Positions 10,316-20,167 of a DNA stretch of 64,000 bases are shown here, in pieces. Numbering within the stretch: the stretch's first letter is position 1; every line of letters starts with the position of its first letter. The notes under the pieces are model-generated. The model made no database searches and had not been told where the DNA came from. It saw only the letters and a program-made list of their open reading frames with translations. Position numbers and translations under genes: made by a program. This DNA is from Psilocybe azurescens (Eukaryota; Basidiomycota; Agaricomycetes; Agaricales; Agrocybaceae): positions 248,001-312,000 of the forward strand of contig JAJIRX010000648.1 in the NCBI GenBank assembly GCA_023853785.1, given 5' to 3'.

Positions 10316-12401
10316 GCGTGTTGGATTGAGGGGACAATGGCGGTATATTATACCAGGGTGATGGTCCAAACATCTGACGCGCTCCCTGTAATAAGGGAGC
10401 GTCATTCTGCGCGGCGTTTTCCCTTCCTCTTGAACTTTAGAGGATTGGGTTCGATATTGGATTTAGTCCTGTCCTGTCCGGATCCACATGCGTATCGCGT
10501 GACCCACAACCACAAACTTTCTGCGACATCCAACTGCCCACATCCAACTGCCCACATCTCCAACTCTCTCTCTCTCAGCTCATTCTGATCGTCCTTTCTC
10601 TTTCAAAATTCTGTATTTCCTTTGGATTTACAATCTCTTTCAACCTCCCACATCCCATCTCCCTCATCTGTTCATTCCATCCCTCCTTTCCCTCTTAAAA
10701 CTTATAATTTTTCTTATTTCTTTCATCTCACTTCATCTTATTTTTTCTATCTCTATCTCCATCTCTCTTTCAATCTCAATCCATGAATTATCATGACCGT
10801 TTCAATTCTTTGTCCCCTCTCTTCCTCTCTTCCTCTCATCTGTTCATGTACTGAGTCTTTTTACACTGTAACCCTTCCTGTCCATGTTCATCATTTACGC
10901 CCGCCCATCTACATATCGCATCATTCAGGTCCACCGCCATCATCACTTACCAATGGAATTTCACTCTAAACATCAACCTATTCACGACTCACCTCATTCA
11001 TCATTACTCATTGTTGTTATTCCGGATTTTTCTGATTCATGGCCCTTAGACTCTCTCTCTAGTGCATTCCATCTGTCCCCATGTCCCCTCTCTCCACATT
11101 CACTTTGTACATCACCAAACCACACGCACGTCTCGCCTCTCGCCTTCTCTTCCACCTTGGAACTTTGTGTTTTTTACTTCTTGCTACCCAGAGAATACTG
11201 AAAAAGAATCTAATTCACTTCTTTTTTTGTATATGTATTTAGAATGAAATAAATGAAATCGTTGACTTCAACGATTAGGACCGGAACGTCTCGAGCCCAT
11301 CTTTAATGAAATCAAAATGAAATCGTTGACTTCAACGAATGCGATCGGAATCTCTCGAGCGCTTACAATATTAAATCGTTGGCTTTAACGACTTTCAACA
11401 ACTAGGATTGGAACCTCTTCAAGAGCTGTGCGCTGACTCGAGCGTTTGTAATTCCATCTTTCTGCCATGAGGATCATGAGGACAGACAGTCTGTTCTATG
11501 TTATGTATATTAGTTTCGGAGGTTCCCTTAGTCGCCCTCGGGCCACCCGTCGTCGGGTTCCGGTATCATTCGATACGTTAAAGGAAAGTTCAAAATAGCC
11601 TCTAGGCCATGGCTAGAAAGCCTGGAACTGCTCTTAAAAGAACGGGCGCCGGGAGGATTTAAGGATTTAGGCGTCTGTGTATCATATAGTCTATATTCGC
11701 TTGAATTTATTAAGACTTTGCGACAATCTAATGCCGCCGACTGTCATCAATGCACAACTGCCAGGGTCCTATTTCTCCGAAGGTGAGATGAAATGCTCAG
11801 TTATACGTACTCAGGGATAATACGCCTTTTATGACAGAGAACCCTCATTGCACCTCCTGATCTCTGCCTTGCTGTATCCAAGCTGTTGGTGATTAGACGC
11901 CGGTCTTGCTGGTTGTCGTTGGGCACTCGGAATAGCAAGTGTAAATGTCGCCAATCAAGTCCACCACTCCGACTTCCAAGGTACTTCAGAGACAAGACGG
12001 CAAACCTCCATGCGAATCACGTAGCTCAGTGATAAATAACGATCAAAAAAGAAGTGTAGTCCGACTTAGATTACTTTGAGCAGATTTTAATACCAGAAGT
12101 CCAATAATTAATGCAGACTGACTTACATGATGACTTTAATTTGGACGTGGAATTTATGCCTAGGCTATGAGAATGTCACCCCGCTGTGTTACACACATAT
12201 TATTGATAAATTTGAGCTCAAACTGGGTGAGCGCGCTATGTTGCATAACTATATTAATAGTACAAACAAAGTACAAAGACAGCTGTTTTCAACCTTCGTA
12301 GTTCCTTTACTCCTCCCCATCCTCCTCATCACTGCCAGAATCCGTCGTCGTCGTCGTCGTCCTCCTCCTCTGCTACTACCACTTCCAAAGCAGTATCTTC
12401 C
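10316..12401. other. Long intergenic region, no gene recognised
   Basis: The first part (about 10,430-11,200) is strongly C/T-rich and looks like a 3' region or UTR. Three spaced copies of a short palindromic motif follow at 11,260-11,390. The remainder to 12,400 has only short frames without recognisable similarity. A trinucleotide run (GTC type) lies near 12,342-12,360, just beyond the stop of the caspase gene. Confidence 0.5.
11260..11390. repeat. Three spaced copies of a CGTTGA..TCAACG palindrome
   Basis: The 14-mer CGTTGACTTCAACG occurs at 11,260-11,273 and 11,324-11,337, and a variant CGTTGGCTTTAACG at 11,377-11,390. Each is preceded by AAAT or GAAAT and followed within about 25 nt by a GGAACGTCTC/GGAATCTCTC-type sequence. 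The perfect copies have 6-bp arms around a 2-nt centre, as expected for a dimeric protein site or a degenerate repeat unit. Confidence 0.6.
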
Positions 12402-14904
12402 TCAGCCTGGAATAGCCCGGGAAGCGTCATCGTTTAAACTTATGTGGGAATGGGATTGTTTTTCTTCTGGCCCTCTAGCAAAGGATTCGGGTCTCGGTTG
12501 GCCCCCTTTTTGGATTATAGGGACTGTGATTGTTTCCCAGAATTGCGTCTTCGCAAGTGAGGCTGGACGAGAGGCGCGTTGGTTCCCATTAAAATGTGCT
12601 TTTTGTAGCACAAGAGTCGAGAAATCAACAAATTGAGTTGAGAGGTAAAGCTTCAGGAATCCGACATCGGTCTTTTGCATGTCTCTCAGAAAATATTCAC
12701 GAGGTGGTGTGCCACTGTCACCGAAACCGATGCACAAAGACCCGTTCGATGGGAGGCAGATGTCGGCTTCCCCTTCGGCAGCTGTACCGGGCAAATGGTA
12801 GGTTTCTGTCAAAAAGGCGTTGCATATGTCAGTCGCAAATTGAATATGAAAATACAAGGCAAGTGTAATTACCGATACTTAAATCACCGACGTCAAAGTA
12901 GAAAAGGGAGGCGTACAGGGAATGCATCGAATTATTCCTGATTTTGAAGCCGTAGCTCTGCACCTCATCGCCGATATCGATATAAATTGCACCATCGATA
13001 TTTACTAGGTTATCACCGACTGGCTTCATTACCCCTTGTTTGGATGCAGTGACTTTGAAACACTCTAGATGAATCTCATCAGCCAATAAATTCTTCCCTC
13101 TCATACTTGTGGTATGCCGGAAGTTCCAGTAAAAGTGGGCTGCACGGCGCAATTCCAAGCAAAGGCGTTCAATATCCCCAACACGGACAGGGTTGTCGTA
13201 TGACATATGCTTCAAGCCATGCTGACGACATATCGTATTCGTGACTTCAAATTGGATGAAATCGCCCTTTGTGCTGAGAATGAGGTCGGGATCTTCTTTA
13301 ACTTTACGCACCACGCCGAAGTTTCTGTAACCGGCTTCAGGCTTCAGCTTCGAGATTTGGTCGAACAGCCGGAAGTCCTCTGGTTTGATATAGATACGAA
13401 CCACTTTTTCCTCTCCAGCGCGTGTCTGGACTGCATATGCAGGTCCAGTGAGATCCAGCGTTTTTGAAGTGCCAAGCACAGCACAATGAGTTTCGAACTC
13501 GATTATTTTCTGCGCAATAACGGAACCGATGGGACGAGTCATTGCTGTATCAGCAAACACAGCAAACTGTGCATTGCGCGCTATACCATGGGCTTCTCCT
13601 GCTTGCAGGTTATATACGCCAGGTTTTTTAGATTTGCGGATAATGTGCAGGGTGCCAAATCGACCGATAATCTTCGAGGTGAAAATCTTTCGATTTTGAT
13701 TAATCCCTTCGCATTGTGGGTTTTGGCTGGAGAACTTGAGCGATATAGAAAATGTTTGGAGTCAGTAGATTACTCACCAGTACGCCTTTTCCAAATCTAA
13801 CCGCTGGATGATATCTTTGTACGTGAGTTCTGCATTTACGTCTTCTTCTTCTAGCAAACGCAGTAGCGCCGACGTGAAAATGCCATGTCCGTTCGCCTCC
13901 TTCGCAGTTTGATCTTTTTTGCAAGCTGACAGCAAGACATGCGATCTTAGAGCATACATTTCGTATTCAGAAGGGATGCCAAAAACGCGTTCATCTTGTG
14001 ACACCCCTTTATATGCATATGCAATTCTTCCCTCTTTTCCCTTTACTTTTGCATTTGATTCTGCTTTAAAGATTGCCTTGGATACGGTGTAACAAGGCGG
14101 TAGCGTGACCCCTCGTGGAGCGAATGGTTCATCGGGCTCTATATAATTTCGACTGCCTGAGCCAGAGTGACAGCAGTCTAGGATGACGGTCTGATTAAAC
14201 AAGGGGTTTTAAAGAAGATGCGCGTCTACTCGAGTAGTAGGCTATAAAAGGACTTACAATGTTGTTGGACTTGTTATTTGCTACATGTGTAAGAAGGCTG
14301 GATATTGTCACGTCGAAAAGACCCTGTCCTTTGCGACAAACCGACCCGTTTGTTGCGAAGTCATAGGGAATGAGCATCTCAATTTTCGTCGCATTGGTCT
14401 CATCGAATGGCGACCTCGCCTTCCCTCCATGGCCAGCGTAGTAGATGAGAATAGGATCGTTTGGACCAATTACAGGGTTGGTAGCAAGACGCTGAATGGC
14501 AATGATTATTGCCTTTCTTGTTGCTTGTTCGTTACGCAAATTTACAATGCGCACCTTCGGAACGCTGAGCTTTGAGATCAAGAAAGTTTGCACCGCTTCA
14601 GCGTCGTTTATTGCACCCGAAAGATTGGAGACTTGGGTATCCATATATTGATTAATTCCAATAACAAGTGCGAACATAGAGGCAGGAGAACTAGAGCATG
14701 TTTAGCAGCATTATTAGCGTACAACGCAAAAGTTCAGCTAAGTCTTGGAAGCTCACTCTGCGGAGTCAAATCTAAAATAGAAATGAGGGTGAAGTTGTAC
14801 CCATAAGCGAGACAAGATACATCATATAAAGCGACTTACTGTCGTGAAGAGTAGAGTAGTTTTTTCTTTTTCTTGAAGTGGGTATCCAACCAAGGAATAA
14901 ACAT
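12402..14904 (-). CDS. Caspase-domain (C14) protein, fungal metacaspase-like
   Basis: This looks like a caspase-fold cysteine peptidase of the type common in mushrooms. The p20-like fold begins at MFALVIGINQYMDTQ. The catalytic histidine is in YYAGHGG and the catalytic cysteine in ILDCCHSGSGS, so the dyad is intact. A conserved Q-C-E-G-I-N-Q-N-R motif follows, then a roughly 280-residue C-terminal region of unknown function. Exons (minus strand) are 14904-14840, 14771-14757, 14690-14258, 14190-13778, 13726-12873 and 12805-12402, giving 2,184 nt (727 aa) with every phase matching and no frame break. The second exon is only 15 nt. The reading frame also continues upstream of the chosen ATG (14,904) to a possible acceptor at 14,970, so an additional 5' exon is possible. 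The substrate preference is unknown. Confidence 0.82.
14757..14771 (-). other. 15-nt microexon of the caspase-domain gene
   Basis: It is flanked on the minus strand by TTTTAG and GTGAGC and contributes only F-D-S-A plus two split codons. Entering and leaving phases (2 and 2) match the neighbours. The unspliced sequence otherwise runs into stop codons. Confidence 0.7.
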
Positions 14905-14969
14905 CTTGTGCTTGAGAGATAAGAGCGCTTGAGAGAGAGCAGGGGCAGGATCGGCAAGAATGTCGGATC

Positions 14970-16174
14970 CTACATATACCGTTAGACTTTGTGGTAATTA
15001 CTAGTGCAACTCTATCAGCTCAAGTGGGAAAAGTGGCGTCAAGTGGTGTAGTCGAGCTATTCTGCTTGTCATGCTCAATTTCTAGACCAATGCGTCTCCA
15101 AAATTAAAGGGTGACCCGTTCGCGGAAGTTGCCAGTAATATATGGACTTCAATTTTAAAATAGATCTCCTTTCCTGGTACCGTACTCACCGGCGAGGGGC
15201 GCTTTTTCTACCTGCAAATATGTTTGATAAACTCTCTTGCCAGAAGGACAAATCAATGCCGTTGAAGAACACTACAACGGGATACTCGGCCCGACGGTTC
15301 ACGCAGAATGTTCACTTGTTACAAAATTCGACAAAACGTCAAAGACTCACCCTAGTACACTGGACAATAGTCAGTTGCTCGTTGCCATGTTTCAATATAT
15401 TCATCTAAGCGCCTATTTATGCTTTAGAGAAACACAGAAGAAAAGTACTTAAATGCAAGTAATAAGATCCAACACTCAGAACTCTTCAGTGGAGAGCCTT
15501 ACTTGTCAACTTTGCAGCTAATTGCAACGCTCTGGGCCTACCGACAAAAAGGTATACTCCGCCTCTATCTGTACGCAAACATCTTTTGGTAGTACATAGT
15601 CATGAGGCGTATGTGACCTTAAAATATTGCTGGCGTGGGAGCTGTGTGGTGTTCGCTCACTTCTTCCCATATTCAATGCTCCTACTCAACTCCTACTACT
15701 GTCCAGCTGAAGAAGCTGAGGTCAGGCTTCTGATATTTCTGACAATGTATTAGAAACTTGTAACCGCTGCACCTAAATTTCGAACTGACAAGAACTGGAG
15801 ACGGGAATTGGATGTGAGCGTCCATATCCTAGTTTCATCTGAAAATCTTGGCTACAGAAACTTGGATCGCGTCCATCAGCAAACCTTGGGATGCTAGCTA
15901 GCACTACACAGCACTATATAGAGGGGGACCTTTGCTATAACACTAGGGCATGCTATGCAGTACTATATAGTACTCGGTAGCATCATTTTGTGCTATTTTT
16001 AGCACACAAAAATCAAGATTTGCTGATGTCTCTCTTGAGTCTTGAATGCTATTATTGAACGTTTGCGAAACTTCGGTAACTATCTTTTGCTTTAAAGGAT
16101 GAATCAGAAGTTTTTGGCGTTGTAAAGAAGGTTACTATCACACTTGGTGCATCACCGTGATAATAGCAGGGCGA
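14970..16174. other. Intergenic region with palindromes, no gene recognised
   Basis: It probably contains the caspase gene's 5' exon or promoter near 14,970-15,100. Further upstream only short frames are present. The segment 15,890-16,010 is rich in CTATATAG-type palindromes. Confidence 0.45.
15959..15974. repeat. Perfect 16-bp palindrome
   Basis: AGTACTATATAGTACT reads the same on both strands. A related AGCACTATATAG lies about 50 nt upstream, TGCTAGCTAGCA just before that, and GTGCT-N6-AGCAC at 15,990-16,005. Confidence 0.7.
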
Positions 16175-16617
16175 CTAACTATCGGCCAACACACTATTTG
16201 CCAAAGGCGGCGTATATGGAGGTGGAGGACCAAACACAGGCCTGCTCTTCGCATGATGATGATGATGCAATCCCACAATATCACCTCCGTCATTACCCTG
16301 AATGGTATCGACCTTTTCGAGTTCGGCGTGCTCGTCAGGCTTACGGAGGCGGGGAATGAGTGATCTTCTCCTTTTCTTCCTTGTCTTTTCGACGTCTGGT
16401 GTAGATTCCGATGATTCTTGAAGTTTGGCGTGTTTACCAGGCTTCAAATGAGGAATACGAGATTTTTCTGCGTCTTTTCGCAGGTTGCTTCTCTGTTTTC
16501 TCGATCATCATTGGTAGCAGTATGGGCACGAGGAGTGCAACGAGCTTTGATTTCGTGCCGATGTTCGACTAGTTCGTATATCCCTACACCGATAAGGATA
16601 CTGGCAGCGACACCCAT
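16175..16617 (-). CDS. Small single-pass membrane protein with a repeated IPxLxKP motif (function unknown)
   Basis: I do not recognise the function. From the ATG at 16,617 a short hydrophobic segment (VAASILIGVGIYEL) is followed by a basic, Lys/Glu-rich tail. The tail has two similar segments, SRIPHLKPGKHAKLQ and SLIPRLRKPDEHAELE, separated by a TRKKRRR basic patch, and ends in a His- and Pro-rich stretch. The two halves lie in different frames. Adding one A on the coding strand in the run at 16,474-16,477 joins them as ...EKDAEKSRIPH, suggesting a run-length error. It may extend upstream through another exon. It lies next to the caspase gene on the same strand, but there is no evidence of a functional link. 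Confidence 0.4.
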
Positions 16618-17261
16618 TACTCGAAGTCAGAATTGATGGATAATTATATCTGAGACTTGGAAATCTTAAGTCGCAAATCTCAGCGCGGTACACCTGCATG
16701 TGTGGACTCGCCTCAATGTTGTCAAGATGACGCTAGGAGAGAGAATCTTGTCGGAAACTAGGTAGCGAAGCTTGGAGTAGTAAATATCGGTGTGTTCAAG
16801 CGGATGTTTCACAAGAGTGCGTCATTTCGGAGTCCGTTGCGCTGCGCACAGGCAACCTAACAGAACAAATCTATTCCGCGTATGAATCCAAATACGAAAT
16901 TAGAAAGAGACAAATGCAACAATGCGTATGTGGATAGACTAAAAGGTAAGGTATAACATGACAAATAATTACGACAAGTAAAGACCGGACGACATGTGGT
17001 TGATTCGTTCTATAAAATGTGGGGGTATGCTTTTTTAAACGAATGGCGGCATAAACAGTATAATGTTAAGATTAATGGCCTGGAAGAAAGAAACAATAAA
17101 ACATCGACGTTCCTTTTCCAGAGGGTGCCCAGGGTGCTCCGAGTCGGGGGTGAGCCGAGCCCCTGGGAGTAGATCGCCAAACCCAGGCGATTCAAGTAGT
17201 CCTGCCTGCGCTGAGAGAGGAACAGGATGACGAATAACACGGAGAAAAATCGTCAGTAAGC
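16618..17261. other. Intergenic region, nothing recognised
   Basis: This interval upstream of the small membrane-protein gene and downstream of the vezatin-like gene holds only short frames. An upstream exon of the small gene could lie in the first 100 nt. Confidence 0.4.
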
Positions 17262-20167
17262 CTACAAGCTCTCCAGAATCTCCTGAGGCGACGCTTCAGG
17301 CGGCGACTGTGCCACTGCCGAATTTGCCATCTTCCGCTTCCTCTCTCCGACTTTCCATATCACGTCCTTGAGCTCCTGGACAACTTCACCCCCAGGACCC
17401 CATTTCTCCATGCCGATCTTCTCTCCTTCATCGTTTCCATTCTCACCTCCGCCTCCGCCGAGAGCGAGCCCCATCCCACTCTCCCTCCTTGCTTTCGCGA
17501 GCTTGATCCGTTCCTCTCTCGACAGCTTGGTCCGCTCTCTCGCAAACGCGGCCCTGGCACCCGTGTCAGCCTCGAAGACCTCCTCAATGCCCGGCATCGG
17601 CAGATGTTGAGTCGACGTCGCCAACAGCAGATGGGAGGTCGCATCATCCACCGACCCTCCTTCCCCCCGTCAGCAGTGACAACAGCCGGCGGCTGAAATC
17701 GCGCCGCATTCGTCTGCAAGTCATCCTCATCTCCTGACGAAGGCGAGTTCGCTTCAGGTTTATCGGAATCGTCGCTGCCATCGTGGCCTAGCCCAGGGAG
17801 ATCGTCGAACTCCTCGTCGTCATCGTCGTCGTTTGGTACAGCAGGGTTGATGAGCTCGAGAAGACGTTCCCGCCCGCGCTCGCACTCTCCCGCAGGGCCA
17901 TGCCGAGTTCGCGCCGCAGTCGCTCGTAGGCTTGTAGAGCGGGTGGCTCTTCCGAGGCGGGTTCCTCCTCAGCTGGCGATGGCATCATTCCCGACATCGA
18001 TCTCGAATGGCGTCGGCCTTTTGACGACCCAGACACAGATTCCGCCTTGAGAGCATCTACACATTGCTCCAGATTTTCGCGCGCATCGTCAAGCGCAGAG
18101 CTGATCGCCGCAACGTGAGCCGCAAACCGGGATACGTGGCTCGGCATCGGAGCGAACGAGATATTACTCTGATGCCTGCGCCTTCTCATATCCCCATTCG
18201 AATCCACCGTCTGCGAGATTTTAACCTCGGAGGAGCCTGAGAGATTGAAAGTTGTCGTGTTCGTATCTGGCGTTGGGTTTTGTTCTTCAAGATTTCTTTG
18301 CTCAACTTCATCAAGAGCAGCAGAAAGTCTTGAAAAGCCGTCTGAAAGAGAGCTGGTCAAGAGACCGATAACGCTCCTGACATCTTCCCAGTAGCCTTCA
18401 TCTTCATCGTCTTCGAAACGAAGGGCGAGCAAATGCGAACAGGTGTATCGCTTTGCGGCTAGGGCACCTTGAAGAGCGTAGGTCAAAGCAGAGTACGATA
18501 GAGGGTGGCGGGCACTCTGGGGATTGGTGAATTTCGACGGTGACGATGCCGTCACCGGAAACATGCTAGTCCGGGCGCCGCGAGGGCTCCTGAGGTCCGA
18601 CATGAAATAATTCACAGGAGGTTCCCCAAACGCTTCCATCCCCCACTTCTACGCTTACGCTGGAGTTCCAGAGCAGCGGCACCGAAATGGGTAGAAGGGG
18701 AAGGCGAGAAAAGGGACGAACTTGACGAGAGCAGTTCTTCCACCGTCGAATGTTCAGGGACCTGCGGAAGATTGACGGGAGTTGGAAGAAGAGGAGTCGA
18801 CGGTGCACTACTTGTACCACCTTGAAACAATTCAGAAAGGTTTATCCTATGTCTATCCCGTCTTCTGGCAATCAGACTTGTTGGACTACCGGTGTATCTT
18901 AGACTGCCGTATGAGCCATTCCATGTCGATCTTTTGCTCTGGGGGTAGTAGGTTCATGCGATGGAGTAGAATGACGATTAAGTGACGGAAACGAGAAGTG
19001 ACGCGAGCTGTCGATATTGAAACCAGATTTCGTGGGTGATGGTGGGGCGTACATTTCCGAAATCTGTGATAGGTTCGTGGGAGAGGTCAAGGCTGAAAAG
19101 AGTTGGCGAATATTGTCGCATTGAGAATGAGTTGTTTGCAGACAAGAGTGGAGCGCGACGCGAAGTGGGGAAGGTGAGGACGGGCCACACACTCCTTGAA
19201 TATAGCTGAAGTAGAGTTATTAAATAGGCCTTGCTTTGCAAAACTCAAGGTAATTACGTTCGTTCTTCCTTCTCCAGGAATGTAACCGCATCCTGAACAA
19301 CCGATTCCCACATATTATTGGCTGTTATAAGATCGTCGAGGGCGTTGAAAGACTAATACTTTGATATGAGAAAGGTGGAGCATCCACGGAAATGGAAACT
19401 TACAATAGTCATGTCATGATTAGATGTTTCTGTCGTGTTAATCAAGTGGTACAATAGGAACATCGCCGCCATGGCGGATATCAAGGCGAGAAATGGATGT
19501 CCAAGGCTCACTGCGATCGCGAATGAGCCTATTGCAAGAGTGATAGGGCCATAAGACGGATCGGGATTATTAATAGAAGGAGGGGTAAGAGGGGGGAGAG
19601 AACGAGCGGTCGAAGTCTTCACTCGGAGTAGCGCTATGCTGCAGCTTCCCTGGGATTGAGAAACTTCGTGACGATCGTCGGGTGTGAGATGTTGGAAGGG
19701 ATGGCGCGAGTAAAGAAGAGGAAATAATGTTATACTTGAACCTTTCCACAAAAGAATTGGATGATTTGGGCAATTGAGCTGAAGACAACGTCATTTGAAG
19801 AAGCTAGATAAAATGACATTAATTAGCAACTTGCAGAAAGAGCGGGGTAATCAAATCGATCTTGGTCCTCCTGGATAGATTCTCTTGTCAATGAAGGGGG
19901 ATGGTGTATCTCATACCTCAAGAAACTCAATTATGTATTGAGGAAGCCAATCTGGCATATTATCGTCCGATGCGTCGTCGTGAAAACCTGAGTAGTTGGG
20001 ATCCAATTCACGTTCTAACTCAGATGAAGTCCCAGGAATTGTAATGGGTGATTCTCCAGCATCTGCGATATCAACGTGTTAATCTCAAATTACTTTTTAG
20101 TTTTCGAAACGAACAAACCTCGTAGATATTCCTCCAGGGGGTGTTCATCAAATAAAGCTTGGGCCAT
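17262..20167 (-). CDS. Vezatin/Inp2-like membrane protein (myosin-binding type), frame-broken
   Basis: Vezatin/Inp2 proteins bind class V myosin at peroxisomes or junctions. The N-terminus (ATG 20,167) is MAQALFDEHPLEEYLR, then an acidic stretch and a Ser-rich linker. A hydrophobic hairpin (GPITLAIGSFAIAVSLG..LALISAMAAMFLLYHLI) is followed by helical sequence, a long Ser/Pro region and a block SYSALTYALQGALAAKRY..LLALRFEDDEDEGYWEDVRSV. The C-terminus is Lys/Arg/Glu-rich. Continuous reading needs four corrections: an extra base in the G6 at 19,591-19,596, a missing base at 18,640-18,644, an extra CT at 17,885-17,889 and a missing base at 17,663-17,668. Each lies in a mononucleotide or dinucleotide run. 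Several 50-65 nt introns interrupt it. The family call rests on the membrane hairpin plus the conserved block and is moderate. Confidence 0.5.

Noticed and set aside
9188..10405. 405-codon minus-strand frame opposite the ETT1-like gene
   Set aside because: It is the mirror of a GC-rich, acidic coding strand, with Ser/Pro/Thr runs and no domain. The plus strand carries clear family blocks.
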